A stretch of DNA of 64,000 nucleotides from Acidovorax sp. 1608163 (GCF_003669015.1 NZ_CP033069.1:3358501-3422500), one strand, 5' to 3'; numbered from the stretch's first letter, positions 18,053 through 28,267 are shown. Numbers and translations are program-made. Notes: generated by a model not told the origin, from the sequence alone.

Positions 18053-19909
18053 TTAGCGTGTGTAGATAGGGTCAAACGCCGAGCGCTTGATCTCCTTGAG
18101 CGTGGGCGATTCACCCGCCCACAGCACCAGCAGGGGGCCGGGCAAGCTCAGGGTGCGCTCCAGCCAGCGGCACAGGTCGTAGCGGTCTTCGTCGTCCATG
18201 CCGGGCAGCTCCACAAACAGCAGATAGGCCCGGCGCTGTGGGTGCTCGCGCAGGTTCTTGCGCACCAGCCAGGCGCAGGCCACGGGCGCGCAGCGGGCCA
18301 GTTCGGCCTGGAATTCGCCCAGCTCGAACTCGCTGAGATCGTTGCGGGCAATGTGGCTGAAGTACGAGGCGTTGCTCAACTCCTCCCAGGCGCGCTCTTC
18401 AGACTCCTGGGCCCGCTCCAGTCGCTTGCGCCACTGCTTGAAGGCGGCGGCGTCATGGTCGTAGCCGATGCGGGGGGTTTCCAGCTCGGCCAACGCCGTG
18501 CGGGCAGCCCACCAGCGGTCGTTACTGCCAGCGTCCCACAGGCGATGCAGGCAGGCCAGCTTGGCGGCGCGGTCGCCATCGGGCAGGCACTGGGCCAGGC
18601 CACGCAGGGCGCCGGGGTGCTCGGCGCTGCGCTCCAGTGCCAGTTCGTACAGGGGACGCACTTCGGCGCGCGGGTCCAGGTGCTTGCGCAGGCGGGCCAG
18701 CTCCACCAAATCGGCGGCGCTGGCCTGGGCCATGCCGGCCTGCAAAGCCTCGGCCCTGGCGCGCACGCGCTGCAGCCAGGCGTGGTGCTGCTTCCAGTCC
18801 GACGCGTTGGCGGCGCACCATTGTTTGTCGAAGTGGGCGATCCAGCGCTTGGCTTCGTCCTTGCCCAGCAGGGCCAGGGCGCTGCCGCGCGACCAGTCGG
18901 GCAAGGTGCCCGCCACGTCCAGAGCCTCCAGTCGGTCGCGCAAGCCTGGGTGGGTGTCGTCCAGATTGCTGATGCGCTTGAGCGCCTGGCGCAGCGCATC
19001 GTTGGCGAAGGCCGCCTCGGGCGCGTCGGCCATCAGGCGGCGCAGCCCACGGAAAGGCCCCACGGGCAGCGGGTTGGCCGCAGCGGTGCACCAGTGGTCG
19101 CGCCAAAACTCGGTCTGCAGCCAATGGCCCCGAATTTCCACCTCAATCAGCGCAGCCGCCATGGCCTCGCGGCCCGACAGGCGCCCGGCCACGTTGTCGG
19201 CTTCGTATTCATCCTGGCGCGCCAGGGCAAAGGTTTTGGCGGCAAAGCGAGGGAAGTACCAGCGCAAGAAGGCCTGCGTGGCCGCTCCGGCCAGGCCCTC
19301 GTCGTCACCCAGGCTTTTGTTGAGCTGCATCCACGACCAGCGGGTGCGGTAAATCCAGGCGCCAAACTGGCCGTGGTCGCCACGCAGGTGGCCATATTCG
19401 TGGCCCAGCACCGCCAAGAAGCGGGTGCGGTCCAGTGCCATCAACAGCGGCAGCCCGATGACCAGGTAGTTAACCCCACCGCCAAACAGACCGTAGCGCG
19501 GTATCTGCTGGATGCTGGCGTTGAAGTCGTCGCTCAGCAGCACATGGTGGATGGGTGGGCCTTTGATCTTGCGGCGGATGCGCTCCAGCGCATCGAACAG
19601 CTCCGGCGCTTCGGTGGCAGTGATTTCCTCGCCCTCAGGCGGGGTGATGCGCAGCCACAGCGCACGCAGGCTGAACCACAACAGACTGCCCGCCGCCAGC
19701 AGCATCAACAACAGCCCCAGGCGAAAGCGTCCAAACAACAGTTGCTGCACCGCCCAGGCCACCAGGCCCAGGGCCAGGACAAAGCAGCCCAGCACCCAGG
19801 CGTAGCCCAAGGCGGCAAAAGCGGCTACGCTGCGCCGGTAAGCGCCGCTGTTTTCAGCGCTGTCTTGCTCGCTGGTGCGCACCAAGTGCACAAAGTCTGC
19901 CCATTCCAC
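18053..19909 (-). CDS. M48 family zinc metallopeptidase, membrane-anchored
   Basis: 618-residue protein with two membrane helices near residues 32-56 and 62-82, then an M48 peptidase domain. The zinc site HEYGH lies at residues 170-174 and the third ligand in DEYEADNVAG near 234-238. The roughly 350-residue C-terminal region is rich in alanine, leucine and tryptophan, probably helical repeats, and I cannot name it. The layout resembles HtpX/Ste24-like proteases with an added C-terminal domain, a common Comamonadaceae protein annotated only as an M48 peptidase. Substrate unknown. Divergent from the DUF1653 gene. Confidence 0.87.
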   Translation of the reverse strand: MEWADFVHLVRTSEQDSAENSGAYRRSVAAFAALGYAWVLGCFVLALGLVAWAVQQLLFGRFRLGLLLMLLAAGSLLWFSLRALWLRITPPEGEEITATEAPELFDALERIRRKIKGPPIHHVLLSDDFNASIQQIPRYGLFGGGVNYLVIGLPLLMALDRTRFLAVLGHEYGHLRGDHGQFGAWIYRTRWSWMQLNKSLGDDEGLAGAATQAFLRWYFPRFAAKTFALARQDEYEADNVAGRLSGREAMAAALIEVEIRGHWLQTEFWRDHWCTAAANPLPVGPFRGLRRLMADAPEAAFANDALRQALKRISNLDDTHPGLRDRLEALDVAGTLPDWSRGSALALLGKDEAKRWIAHFDKQWCAANASDWKQHHAWLQRVRARAEALQAGMAQASAADLVELARLRKHLDPRAEVRPLYELALERSAEHPGALRGLAQCLPDGDRAAKLACLHRLWDAGSNDRWWAARTALAELETPRIGYDHDAAAFKQWRKRLERAQESEERAWEELSNASYFSHIARNDLSEFELGEFQAELARCAPVACAWLVRKNLREHPQRRAYLLFVELPGMDDEDRYDLCRWLERTLSLPGPLLVLWAGESPTLKEIKRSAFDPIYTR

Positions 19910-19998
19910 AGGTCAACCCCTCCCATTTTGTTTTTTGGATGTACCGTGCGGCGCGGCCATGACGGCCAAGCAGCCCGGTACAACCCGCCATAGTAACC

Positions 19999-20262
19999 AT
20001 GAACGGAAAACTCCCTGCACTCACCCCTACGCCCGTCGGCCTGTACCGCCACTACAAGGGCCTGATGTACGAGGTGGTGGGCACCGCCCGCCACAGCGAG
20101 ACGCTGGAGCCCATGACGGTGTACCGCGCGCTGTATGGCGAGCACGGGCTGTGGGTGCGCCCGGCCGCCATGTTTGCCGAGCAAGTGGAGATCGACGGGG
20201 TGCTGCGCCAGCGGTTTGAGAAATGCCAAGAACCGGCCAAGGGCGAAGAGGCTGCGGACTAG
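19999..20262 (+). CDS. DUF1653 family protein
   Basis: 87-residue protein. The core GLYRHYKGLMYEVVGTARHS followed by ETLEPMTVYRALYGEHGLWVRP is the DUF1653 signature, a small beta-rich domain of unknown function found alone or fused to other domains. No signal peptide. A palindromic repeat immediately after the stop probably serves as its terminator. Confidence 0.9.
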   Translation: MNGKLPALTPTPVGLYRHYKGLMYEVVGTARHSETLEPMTVYRALYGEHGLWVRPAAMFAEQVEIDGVLRQRFEKCQEPAKGEEAAD

Positions 20263-20327
20263 ATTGCTATCAAATAAATAGCTGCTAGCGCTTATCCAAT
20301 AAGCGCTAGCAGCTATTTTTACTTCAA
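20263..20327. repeat. Family A repeat, best copy, with terminator-like hairpin
   Basis: Reads GCTATCAAATAAATAGCTGC and then TAGCGCTTATCCAATAAGCG. Positions 20278-20295 and 20299-20316 form a perfect 18-bp stem with a 3-base loop, followed by TTTT. It lies between convergent genes (DUF1653 and the histidine kinase), so it may act as a terminator for either. Confidence 0.8.
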
Positions 20328-20365
20328 ACCACGCCAAAACACGGGCGACCAGCGCAGCCCCTGCC

Positions 20366-21592
20366 CTACCCGCCGGGGCCCGCACCGGGTGAACGCGGCA
20401 GCAGCACCTCGGCCAGTAAGCCGCCTGCTGGCGCGTTGCTCAGGCGCAGCAGCCCGCCGTGGCGGCGTGCAATGTCTTGCGCAATGGTGAGGCCCAGCCC
20501 CACCCCGCCACTGTCGCGGTTGCGTGAGGCCTCGACCCGGTAAAACGGAGCCATCACACGGGCCAATTCGGCCTCGGGCAGGCCGGGGCCATGGTCGCGC
20601 ACGGTGATGCGCAGTTGCTCGGGTCCGTCATGCAATGCCAACTCCGCAGCGCCACCGTAGCGCACGGCATTGCCCACCAGGTTGTCCAGACACCGGCGCA
20701 GCGCACCGGCCTGCACGGGCAAAGGGGCGGCATGGCCCTGCACCGTCACGTCGTGGCCCATGTCCTGGTGGTCGTCGGCCAGGCTGTGCGCCAGGGCTGC
20801 CACATCCACCAGTGCCATTGGCTCGGCGTGGGCCACGCCGCGCAGGTAGTCGAGCGTGGCGGTGATCATGGCGTCCATCTCGGCAATATCGCGGCCAAAG
20901 CGCTGCTGGTCTTGCGGGTCTGCCAGGCTTTCGGCGCGCAGGCGCAGGCGGGTGAGCGGCGTGCGCAGGTCGTGCGATACGGCGGCCACAAAGCCGTCGC
21001 GGTCGGCCAGTTGCTGGCGCAGCCGCTCTTGCATCTGGTTGAAGACGCGGCTGGCGTCGCGGCACTCGGCAGGCCCGTCTTCGGGCAATGGGGGGCGGTC
21101 CAGGTTGCGCCCCAGCTCTTGCGCGGCGCTGGCCAGGCGGTGGATGGGCTGGGCCAGCCAGCGGGCGGCCCACCAGGCGGCAGCGATCAGCACGGCCAGG
21201 CGCACACAAATATCCAGCAGCAATCCCAATTGCAGCGATAAGGGTGCGTCGAGCACCTGCCTCAAGCTGGGGGAGCCGGGGCGCGGGCCTGGCCCGCCAC
21301 GGCCGCTCGGCTCAGCGGCTGGGGGCATTGGCGGGGCAGGCGCAGGCGCCGCCCCTGCCGCTGCCGGGGCACTGCGGTCGGCCCAGGCACGCGGTGGGCC
21401 TTCACCCCCTGGCCCACCGTGGTGCGGCGGCGCGGGCCGCAACTCCCACATCAAAGACAGCGCCAGCACATGGCTGGCCAGCACGGCCACGATGAGCAGT
21501 ACCGCCAGGCGCCCAAACAGCGTGGAGGGCAACCACCAGGCCACCGCAGAGCGCGCCCATGCGCGGCTGCCGGGCAGTGTCAGCGCAGCCAT
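20366..21592 (-). CDS. Sensor histidine kinase
   Basis: 408-residue membrane kinase paired with the response regulator upstream; its ATG overlaps that gene's end by 13 bases, so translation is coupled. A membrane helix at about residues 26-48, a periplasmic segment of ~70 residues very rich in proline, glycine and alanine with a few histidines, a second helix near 120-142, HAMP, then the kinase core: phospho-accepting histidine H207 in AAVSHDLRTPLTRL, N box DNLVGNAVRYGG, G1 DHGPGLPE and G2 GGVGLGLTIAQDIARRHGG. The proline-rich sensor region has no recognisable ligand fold. Orthodox EnvZ-like topology. Confidence 0.92.
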   Translation of the reverse strand: MAALTLPGSRAWARSAVAWWLPSTLFGRLAVLLIVAVLASHVLALSLMWELRPAPPHHGGPGGEGPPRAWADRSAPAAAGAAPAPAPPMPPAAEPSGRGGPGPRPGSPSLRQVLDAPLSLQLGLLLDICVRLAVLIAAAWWAARWLAQPIHRLASAAQELGRNLDRPPLPEDGPAECRDASRVFNQMQERLRQQLADRDGFVAAVSHDLRTPLTRLRLRAESLADPQDQQRFGRDIAEMDAMITATLDYLRGVAHAEPMALVDVAALAHSLADDHQDMGHDVTVQGHAAPLPVQAGALRRCLDNLVGNAVRYGGAAELALHDGPEQLRITVRDHGPGLPEAELARVMAPFYRVEASRNRDSGGVGLGLTIAQDIARRHGGLLRLSNAPAGGLLAEVLLPRSPGAGPGG

Positions 21593-22308
21593 CCCACCTG
21601 CCCTTGCAGGGTGTGCACATGAAAGAGGTAGCCCGCGCCCCGCACGGTGCGGATCATGGAGGGCGAGCGCGGGTCGTCCGCCAGCTTGGTGCGCAGGCGC
21701 GAGACCAGCAGATCGATGCTGCGCTCGAACGCATCCATGGCGCGGCCCCGGGCCTGCTCCATGAGCTGGTCGCGGCTGAAGATGCGCCGTGGCATGCGCA
21801 AGAAGGTGCACAGCAGCCGAAATTCGGCGTTGGACAAAGGCACCACCACGCCCTGCGGCGAGCGCAGGTGGCGCTCCACGCAGTGCAGCTCCCAGCCGTC
21901 AAAGCGCACCACTTCGTCGGGGCCTTGGCTGGCCGGCTGGCCCTCGTGGGCCAGGCGGCGCATCACGGTCTGGATGCGGGCCACCAGCTCGCGCGGCTCA
22001 AAGGGTTTGGCCATGTAGTCGTCAGCCCCCATCTCCAGGCCCAGCACGCGGTCATAGGGGTCTGCCCGGGCAGTGAGCATGATGATGGGCACGCGTGATC
22101 GCTGGCGCAGCTCGCGCGCCAGGGTGATGCCGTCGGTGCCGGGCAGCATCACGTCCAGCACGACCAGGTCGACCGAGTGGGCGGCCAACTGCGTCCGCAT
22201 GGCCGCTGCATCGCCCGCCGCCAGCGTGGTGAAGCCAAAGCGGGCCAGGTATTCGGTCAACAGGGTGGTGATCTCGACATCGTCGTCCACCACCAAAATG
22301 GTTTGCAT
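21580..22308 (-). CDS. OmpR-family response regulator
   Basis: 242-residue regulator: receiver domain with acidic pocket VVDDD, phospho-acceptor D52 in VVLDVMLPGTDG, the conserved threonine in MLTARAD and lysine in YMAKPFEP, followed by an OmpR/PhoB winged helix ending TVRGAGYLFH. The ATG giving MQTILVVDDD is the natural start; the frame upstream is not domain sequence. Operon partner of the histidine kinase. The EF-hand gene starts about 360 bases away on the other strand and is the obvious candidate target. Confidence 0.94.
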   Translation of the reverse strand: MQTILVVDDDVEITTLLTEYLARFGFTTLAAGDAAAMRTQLAAHSVDLVVLDVMLPGTDGITLARELRQRSRVPIIMLTARADPYDRVLGLEMGADDYMAKPFEPRELVARIQTVMRRLAHEGQPASQGPDEVVRFDGWELHCVERHLRSPQGVVVPLSNAEFRLLCTFLRMPRRIFSRDQLMEQARGRAMDAFERSIDLLVSRLRTKLADDPRSPSMIRTVRGAGYLFHVHTLQGQVGWLR

Positions 22309-22671
22309 GGGCAGGGGCAGGGCTAAAAGACCCACCAAGTTTAGGCAGCCCCCAGCCACGGGCTTGCGCAGAACTGGCAGGGTTTTACCCCCCAATTCAG
22401 CGCATGAAACCGCGCTTTGTATCGACCTTGGTACAAACCGGACAAACACCATTGACACGCCCCACCAACAATGGATTCAGGCTGTATCGACCTGCCAGCG
22501 CCCTCACCGGCCACCACAGGTTCTGCGGCCCCGAGGACCTTCTGCTCTGCCCCACGGGGTATGGGCAGAGGGCCCAGAAGGCAACGATGAATCGATCCCC
22601 CGCGCGTGTTGGCCCCAACGCGCGCCACAGACAGGCCCAGCGTTGCCACCACCCTTGGAACGAAAGGAACG
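22309..22671. other. Intergenic region, divergent two-component system / EF-hand gene
   Basis: No gene is supported here. It must hold the promoters for both directions. I found no strong sigma-70 pair and no clear repeated operator; short open frames in it run on as antisense of the EF-hand gene. Confidence 0.5.
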
Positions 22672-23748
22672 ATGATGACGACCATCAGTAGCGTCAGCAG
22701 TGCCTGGTCCAGTGCCAGTGTCCAGCGGGCCAGCCGCCCTGGGCCCTCGCCGGAGCGGCTGCTGTCAAAAATAGATGCCGACGGCAGTGGCGGCGTGGAC
22801 AGCACCGAGCTGCAAGGCTTGCTGGACAAGGTGGCCAAGAAGACCGGCACCACCAGCGACACCAGTGCAGCGGACTTGCTCACCCAGTACGACGCCAACG
22901 GCGACGGCAACCTCAATGCCGACGAGCTGGGCAAGACGATGGAAAGCATCATGCCCGCCCGGTCCACCATGGACTTTGCCCAGTCGCGCAACATCGCTGA
23001 TGGCACCGACAGCACATCGGCAGCCACCGGCGAAGCGGGCGACGACCTGTTTGGCAAGGTGGACAGCGATGGCGACGGTGCCGTGAGCAAGACCGAGCTG
23101 CAGGCGTTGCTGGAAGCCATGTCGGGCGGCACCGCCAGCCAGACGGGCGTGAGCAGCGACGATGCTTTTGCCGCGCTGGACACGGACAGCGACGGCAGCC
23201 TGACGCAGGCGGAGTTTGATGCCGGGCGGCCCTCGGGCGACGGGGCGCAGGCCAGTGGCATGCCACCTGGCGGTGCCGGTGGCGCCGGTGGCCCGAGCGG
23301 AGCTGGTGGCCCTGGGGGCCCAGGTGGAGCGGGTGGCGCAGGTAGCACCAGCGAAACCACCACCTACGACCCGCTGGACACCAACGAAGATGGTGTGGTG
23401 TCGCTCACCGAACGCCTGGCCGGGGCCACCTCGACGACCGAGCAAGACGCCGTCACGGCCTTGTTCAGCGCGATAGACACCGACGGCGACAAGACCATCA
23501 GCGAGAGCGAATCCAAAACCTTCATCGACCAGTTGACCAGCCAGTTTGCGTCGACCGCTGCAGCCAGCAGCAGCCTGACCAGCAGCACCAACACAAGCAG
23601 CAGCGACTCGCAATCCTCGGCCAGCAAGGACAGCAGCCAGCGCGGCGACCTGGTGCGGCTGGCCGACCTGGCCCGGCGCCGCTACGAGCAAGCTGCCAAT
23701 GACTTTGGCAACCGCAACAGCACCGAGGCCTTGAGCGCCGTGGCCTGA
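22672..23748 (+). CDS. EF-hand calcium-binding protein with six EF loops
   Basis: 358-residue acidic protein with six EF-hand loops: [12 protein letters not shown] (35-46), [12 protein letters not shown] (74-85), [12 protein letters not shown] (131-142), [12 protein letters not shown] (170-181), [12 protein letters not shown] (236-247) and [12 protein letters not shown] (269-280). Nearly all keep Asp at position 1 and Glu at 12, so calcium binding is likely. A Gly/Ala/Pro linker at 196-224 separates loops 1-4 from 5-6, and a Ser/Thr-rich stretch precedes the helical C-terminus. No signal peptide or membrane helix is visible, so it is cytoplasmic or leaves by a leaderless route. AAAGGAA precedes tandem ATG codons. 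Divergent from the OmpR-type system. Confidence 0.85.
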   Translation: MMTTISSVSSAWSSASVQRASRPGPSPERLLSKIDADGSGGVDSTELQGLLDKVAKKTGTTSDTSAADLLTQYDANGDGNLNADELGKTMESIMPARSTMDFAQSRNIADGTDSTSAATGEAGDDLFGKVDSDGDGAVSKTELQALLEAMSGGTASQTGVSSDDAFAALDTDSDGSLTQAEFDAGRPSGDGAQASGMPPGGAGGAGGPSGAGGPGGPGGAGGAGSTSETTTYDPLDTNEDGVVSLTERLAGATSTTEQDAVTALFSAIDTDGDKTISESESKTFIDQLTSQFASTAAASSSLTSSTNTSSSDSQSSASKDSSQRGDLVRLADLARRRYEQAANDFGNRNSTEALSAVA

Positions 23749-23883
23749 GGCCTTCGCAAGCCACTCCCGCCCAAGTTGAAGCCACCGCAGCCCTGACGCA
23801 GGGGGCGGGTGGCACACCCAGGTTCTGGCCGTGCGGTGCGAGTGCCGCCCGTCAGTTGACGAGCCGCGCGCGTCGGAGCCTTC

Positions 23884-23944
23884 TTATCAAAACAGCCGCT
23901 AGCGCACTATCCAAAAGCGCTAGCAGCTATTATTTAAATAGCAA
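23884..23944. repeat. Family A repeat, intergenic, between EF-hand gene and purN
   Basis: GCTAGCGC and GCGCTAGC arms around ACTATCCAAAA, flanked by TTATCAAAA and AGCTATTATTTAAATAGC. It lies between convergent genes, just before the purN stop. Confidence 0.7.
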
Positions 23945-23945
23945 A

Positions 23946-24536
23946 TCAAGCCGCAGGCAGCTTCTGCACCAGTGCTCGCACGGCGCGGGGGTAGATCACA
24001 TGCTCTTGCGTCAGCACCCGGGCCGCCAGCGTCTCGGCGGTGTCGCCCGGCAGCACCGGCACCACCGCCTGGTCCAGGATGGGGCCCACGTCCAGCTCGG
24101 CCGTCACCTGGTGCACCGTCACCCCTGCAAACCTGCAGCCTGCATCGATGGCGCGCTGGTGGGTGTGCAAGCCCGTGAAGGCGGGCAACAGCGAAGGGTG
24201 GATATTGACCAAACGCCCCGCGTAATGCGCGACAAAACCGGGCGTCAAAATCCGCATAAAGCCCGCCAGCACCACCAGCGCGGGCTGGTGCGCATCGATC
24301 ACGGCGGCCAGCTCGGCATCAAACGCCTCGCGGCTGGCAAAGGCCTTGTGGTCCAGCACGGCGGTGGCAATGCCGTGTTCGCGGGCAAACACCAGGCCCT
24401 GGGCGTCGGCCTTGTTGCTCACCACCGCTGCCACGCGCGCACCATAGCGCTGCGCCCACTGTTCTTGTTGTGCGGTTTTGACGATGGCCGCCATGTTGGA
24501 GCCACCGCCGGAGATCAAAATCACAATGTTCTTCAT
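23946..24536 (-). CDS. purN: Phosphoribosylglycinamide formyltransferase PurN
   Basis: Cytoplasmic enzyme of purine synthesis that formylates GAR with 10-formyl-tetrahydrofolate; 196 residues from [15 protein letters not shown]. The phosphate-binding GGGSNM, folate-site [11 protein letters not shown], catalytic [10 protein letters not shown] and the late aspartate in [10 protein letters not shown] are all present. The ATG nine codons inside the open frame gives the standard N-terminus. Divergent from the yceH-like gene, 21 bases away. Confidence 0.96.
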   Translation of the reverse strand: MKNIVILISGGGSNMAAIVKTAQQEQWAQRYGARVAAVVSNKADAQGLVFAREHGIATAVLDHKAFASREAFDAELAAVIDAHQPALVVLAGFMRILTPGFVAHYAGRLVNIHPSLLPAFTGLHTHQRAIDAGCRFAGVTVHQVTAELDVGPILDQAVVPVLPGDTAETLAARVLTQEHVIYPRAVRALVQKLPAA

Positions 24537-24557
24537 TTGCCCCTGATTATCCCTGCC

Positions 24558-25259
24558 ATGCACACACCCACTGCCTACAGCCCCGCCGCCCGCCCCCTCA
24601 CCCCCAACGAGGCCCGCGTGCTCGCCACCTTGATGGAGAAGGCCCGCACGGTGCCGGACAGCTACCCCATGTCACTCAACGGCCTGGTCACCGGCTGCAA
24701 CCAAAAATCCAGCCGCGACCCGGTGATGCAACTCACCGACGCCCAGGCGCAAGAGGCACTGGATGCGCTGAAGCTGCTCACACTGGTGTTTGAGACCAGC
24801 GGCAACCGCACCACGCGCTGGGAGCACAACTTTCAGCGCGGAGTGGGCGTGCCCGACCAATCGGCCGCGTTGCTCGGCCTGCTGATGCTGCGCGGCCCCC
24901 AGACGGCAGGCGAACTGCGCATCAACGCCGAGCGCTGGCACCGGTTTGCCGACATCTCCTCGGTGGAAGCGTTTTTGGACGAATTGCAAAACCGCAGCGA
25001 AGAAAAAGGCGGCCCGCTGGTCGTGCTGCTGCCCCGCGCCCCTGGCGCCCGCGAACCGCGCTGGGCGCACCTGCTGTGCGGGCCGGTGGACACCAGCCAG
25101 CAGCCCTACAGCGGCCACCCCATGCCCCCACTGGACACCCCTGCCCCCGCACTGCAAGGCCGCGTGCAGGCCCTGGAGGCGGAAGTGGCGGGCCTGCAAG
25201 CCACTGTGCGCCGGCTGTGCGACGAACTGGGCCTGCGCGACTTGGAAGACGAAAAGTAG
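24558..25259 (+). CDS. DUF480 (YceH) family protein
   Basis: 233-residue protein of the YceH/DUF480 family, which folds as two winged-helix domains. Start sequence [24 protein letters not shown], then [19 protein letters not shown] and [16 protein letters not shown] are strongly conserved. The C-terminal ~35 residues form a short coiled coil ([20 protein letters not shown]). Function unproven in the family; a role in envelope or DNA-related control has been proposed. Its promoter region is shared with purN. Confidence 0.9.
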   Translation: MHTPTAYSPAARPLTPNEARVLATLMEKARTVPDSYPMSLNGLVTGCNQKSSRDPVMQLTDAQAQEALDALKLLTLVFETSGNRTTRWEHNFQRGVGVPDQSAALLGLLMLRGPQTAGELRINAERWHRFADISSVEAFLDELQNRSEEKGGPLVVLLPRAPGAREPRWAHLLCGPVDTSQQPYSGHPMPPLDTPAPALQGRVQALEAEVAGLQATVRRLCDELGLRDLEDEK

Positions 25260-25327
25260 CCTCTGCCCAGGCCAAGCCCAGCGAAGCAGGCCTGAACGAG
25301 ACCCCGGCGGCGAAGCGCGCCCAGCAC

Positions 25328-28267
25328 TCAGGCCTGGGCCACCCGTCCCTCAATCTGCGCCAGGATGCTGGGGTCTTTGATTTTGTCATCGGCGCTGAGC
25401 AGCAGCAGCTTGGACAACACCTCGCTGGTGCGCTGGTCGTCATCAACGAAAGGCAAGGCGACTGATTTTTGAGAGGCTTTGTCGGCCGGCACGATACACA
25501 GGTAACCCGCAGGAATCACATGGATCACTGCGGTACCCAGGTGCAAGCGGTAGCTCGCGCGCTTTCCCTGGATGATGGCGTGGTGCCCCTCAACGCTGAC
25601 GTTCTTCAAACCCAGGCTGGGAAGCAGGGCGTCAACCAGAGCCACACGGGCGTGTTGTACTTCGGCTGAGTGTTCATCGCTGTCGGCCGCACCTGCGGTG
25701 ATCACCAGGTCCAGGTCGCGCATGGCCTCGGAGAAGCCCAGCGCTGGGGCCTCCTCCAGTGCTACGCGCACCCCTTGGCGGTAGAACGAAATCTCGCCCA
25801 GCACGGTAGCCTCTTCCTCGGTCAGGAAGTGATAGACATCGGGCAAAGACAGCTCGACGGCGATGTCGGGCGTCAGGCGTTTGCGGGCCGTGCAATCGCC
25901 TTCGCCGCCATCGATTCGCCATCCTCGGGCCGACAGGATCGCGCCCAGCACCGAAGTCTTGACGCGGCGCCCCTCGAAACGGCGCGACAGGTCATGCGCC
26001 TCGCGCTCGGCGGGCGTGAGCACATAGCACTCACGAAACGCCTGCTTGAAAGGTTGCACCAGGGACGACTGCACCGCGTGCCGCTGGCACGCGATCAAGC
26101 GACCTGCCACCAGCATCGCGTGGACATGTGCGATGGTCAGGGGTTGCTCCACCGGCAGGGGTTCATCGGCCAAGCGGCCCTCTGCGTCCAGCAGACGCAG
26201 TTGGGTCAGGCTGTCATCCAGCAGGCCCAGCCCGCCGTCCGGCGTTTGCAGGTAGAGCGCGCTCAGCAGTTGCCGGGCCATGGGCAGGTGAGAGAGTTCG
26301 CGAAGCTGGTCGGGCGTGAGCGTTCGCCCGCTGACCATGAGGTTTTCCAGAGCAGTGCGGTAGCGTTTGCTCTGGTCCTTGAGCAGATCGAGCTGCGCCA
26401 GCAGCGGGGCCAGTCCAGGGTCTTTCTTGAGCGCAGGCGGCAGGCTCTTCAAAGCCTTGCCAGCCTTGCGAACCTGCAGTTGCGGCTGGAACCTGACCAG
26501 GTTCAGCTCCACGGCATACTCATCTTGCTGCCAGGCCCAATCCTGGGCCGTGTAAGAGCTGGCATCGAGCGACCACTCCATTTCGGTCACGTCCGCAAAA
26601 CCGGCGTTGTGCGCCAGTTGCACCAGCGCTGCTGCGGCGGCGTCGCGCACATTGGCGGTGCGCTCGGAACCGTACATCTTTGAAGCCTGCTTGCCAGCGC
26701 CTTTGAAAAAGTCGAACCGCTCGCGCAAGTCTGCCGAATCCCGAATCGGCACCATGCCCCAGACGCGAATGTGCTCTTGGGAGAGCTTGCCCAGCATGCC
26801 CGCCAGCCTTTTGTCTTCCACGCCTTGCACCGCTTCGATACGGTGCATGGTGACTTTCAGGTGCTTGTACTTCTTGTGCCATGCCAGCAGCAGCTCACCA
26901 GACTTGCCCGCGCGCTGGAGGTACTCCTTCAACAACAGCACATCGAAGTACTCGTTCGCATCGGCCCGCTCGCGCTCGCGCATGAAACGGTACAAAGGCG
27001 CTGCGCTGCCCCAGCCCATGGCCTCCAGCACTTCGTCGGCCTGAGCGCGGCAATGGCGCAGCAATTGCAGCAAAACCTCTGGGGTGAACTGCCGCAGCTC
27101 AGCCACCAGCTCGGCGGACTCTGCTGCACTTAGGGGTTGCACATTGCAGATCAGTTTCAAGGCCCGCGCAGCGGGGCGATCAGCATCGGACTGAACCAAA
27201 CCGAGGAGCGGCGGCGGCGACGGCATCTGCGCCAACAAGCGTGCACCTGCCACAACGAACCGGATACCACGCAGGCTGCGCTCGGTGTCACGCTCATAGT
27301 CCACGCCCCAATCGTTTGCGAGCTTGCTCAGCGAGCTGATGGCCTCGGCCAGTGGTTTGGCGCAGTGGGCGTACACCCAGTCCAGCGCCTCGGGTTGGAA
27401 GTCTTTCAAGATCTCTTCATCCTGCCGAAGGCAGGTGTTCACCACCCGTGCAGCGCGTGGCCACTCCACCTCGAACAGGCGTTGGACCCATACTGGGTCC
27501 AGCGGGCCAAAGCGCGCATACGACTGCGCCAGCTCTTCCGCAAAGTCGGTCAGGCCGAGAAACTCGGAGGTGCGCATGCGGCCCTCGCACTCGCAATCTT
27601 CCACCTGCGGTGGCGGCTGGAACTGCTCATCCACCCAGATGTCGCAAGAACGCTCCATCAAATCCAACAATTCGTCCAGCTGGGCGCGCGAGGACTTCAT
27701 TTCGCAGATCAGTCCGCCCAGCGTGTCGGGAGCGGGCTCCAGAAAGGGATGGAAGCTGCGGCTCAAGGCCGCTTTAAGTTCCGCGAGCTTGTAGCCACGG
27801 ATCGGCTCTGCAAACTGAGCGCGAATCCTCTTGCGCTCCGCGTCCATCCAGCGCGGTGCGGCGCATTCGGTCGCATCGGCCGGGTGGCTCAATTGATAAC
27901 GCAAGCGCTGCAAGGCCAGATGGCAGGTGTAATCCCGCCCCCACTTCTTGACGGCCTCGGTCAGCAGATCACTCACATCACGCGCGAAGCTCCACACACT
28001 GTCTGCGCGCGCGCGCATGTTCGGAATGCTTTCATGCAGCACCGGGAACATGAAAAAGTCGGCGAGGTGCTGCTCGGCCTCGCCCTCGAATTCCTGTTGC
28101 AGTGCCGAACAGAACGGTGAGTCCTCACCGCCGTTGCGAATGGCGCACTCGTCGTCATCCAGGCGACCTGCTTCCTTAGCCGCTTGCACGTAGCCCAACA
28201 ACCAGGTTTCGAAACGTTGAACTCTGGCGTGCTGCGTTGCGCTCGCCTTCCACTGCTCATCACTCAT
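25328..28267 (-). CDS. DUF4132 domain protein with C-terminal DUF7737-like domain
   Basis: 979-residue, apparently cytoplasmic protein. The region from about residue 690 carries the DUF4132 pattern: DAEGRLADEPL, QSSLVQPFKQAFRECYVLTPAE, then VLGAILSARGW. The last ~90 residues (ASYRLHLGTAVIHVIPAGYL, then TSEVLSKLLLLSADDKIKDP) match the domain that follows DUF4132 in related MolR/YehI-like proteins. The N-terminal ~650 residues are helical and unassigned. Such proteins often sit with MoxR ATPase, VWA and SWIM genes; none is here. It follows a small gene by 9 bases with AAGGAA before the ATG, so the two are one operon. Function unknown. Confidence 0.78.
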   Translation of the reverse strand: MSDEQWKASATQHARVQRFETWLLGYVQAAKEAGRLDDDECAIRNGGEDSPFCSALQQEFEGEAEQHLADFFMFPVLHESIPNMRARADSVWSFARDVSDLLTEAVKKWGRDYTCHLALQRLRYQLSHPADATECAAPRWMDAERKRIRAQFAEPIRGYKLAELKAALSRSFHPFLEPAPDTLGGLICEMKSSRAQLDELLDLMERSCDIWVDEQFQPPPQVEDCECEGRMRTSEFLGLTDFAEELAQSYARFGPLDPVWVQRLFEVEWPRAARVVNTCLRQDEEILKDFQPEALDWVYAHCAKPLAEAISSLSKLANDWGVDYERDTERSLRGIRFVVAGARLLAQMPSPPPLLGLVQSDADRPAARALKLICNVQPLSAAESAELVAELRQFTPEVLLQLLRHCRAQADEVLEAMGWGSAAPLYRFMRERERADANEYFDVLLLKEYLQRAGKSGELLLAWHKKYKHLKVTMHRIEAVQGVEDKRLAGMLGKLSQEHIRVWGMVPIRDSADLRERFDFFKGAGKQASKMYGSERTANVRDAAAAALVQLAHNAGFADVTEMEWSLDASSYTAQDWAWQQDEYAVELNLVRFQPQLQVRKAGKALKSLPPALKKDPGLAPLLAQLDLLKDQSKRYRTALENLMVSGRTLTPDQLRELSHLPMARQLLSALYLQTPDGGLGLLDDSLTQLRLLDAEGRLADEPLPVEQPLTIAHVHAMLVAGRLIACQRHAVQSSLVQPFKQAFRECYVLTPAEREAHDLSRRFEGRRVKTSVLGAILSARGWRIDGGEGDCTARKRLTPDIAVELSLPDVYHFLTEEEATVLGEISFYRQGVRVALEEAPALGFSEAMRDLDLVITAGAADSDEHSAEVQHARVALVDALLPSLGLKNVSVEGHHAIIQGKRASYRLHLGTAVIHVIPAGYLCIVPADKASQKSVALPFVDDDQRTSEVLSKLLLLSADDKIKDPSILAQIEGRVAQA

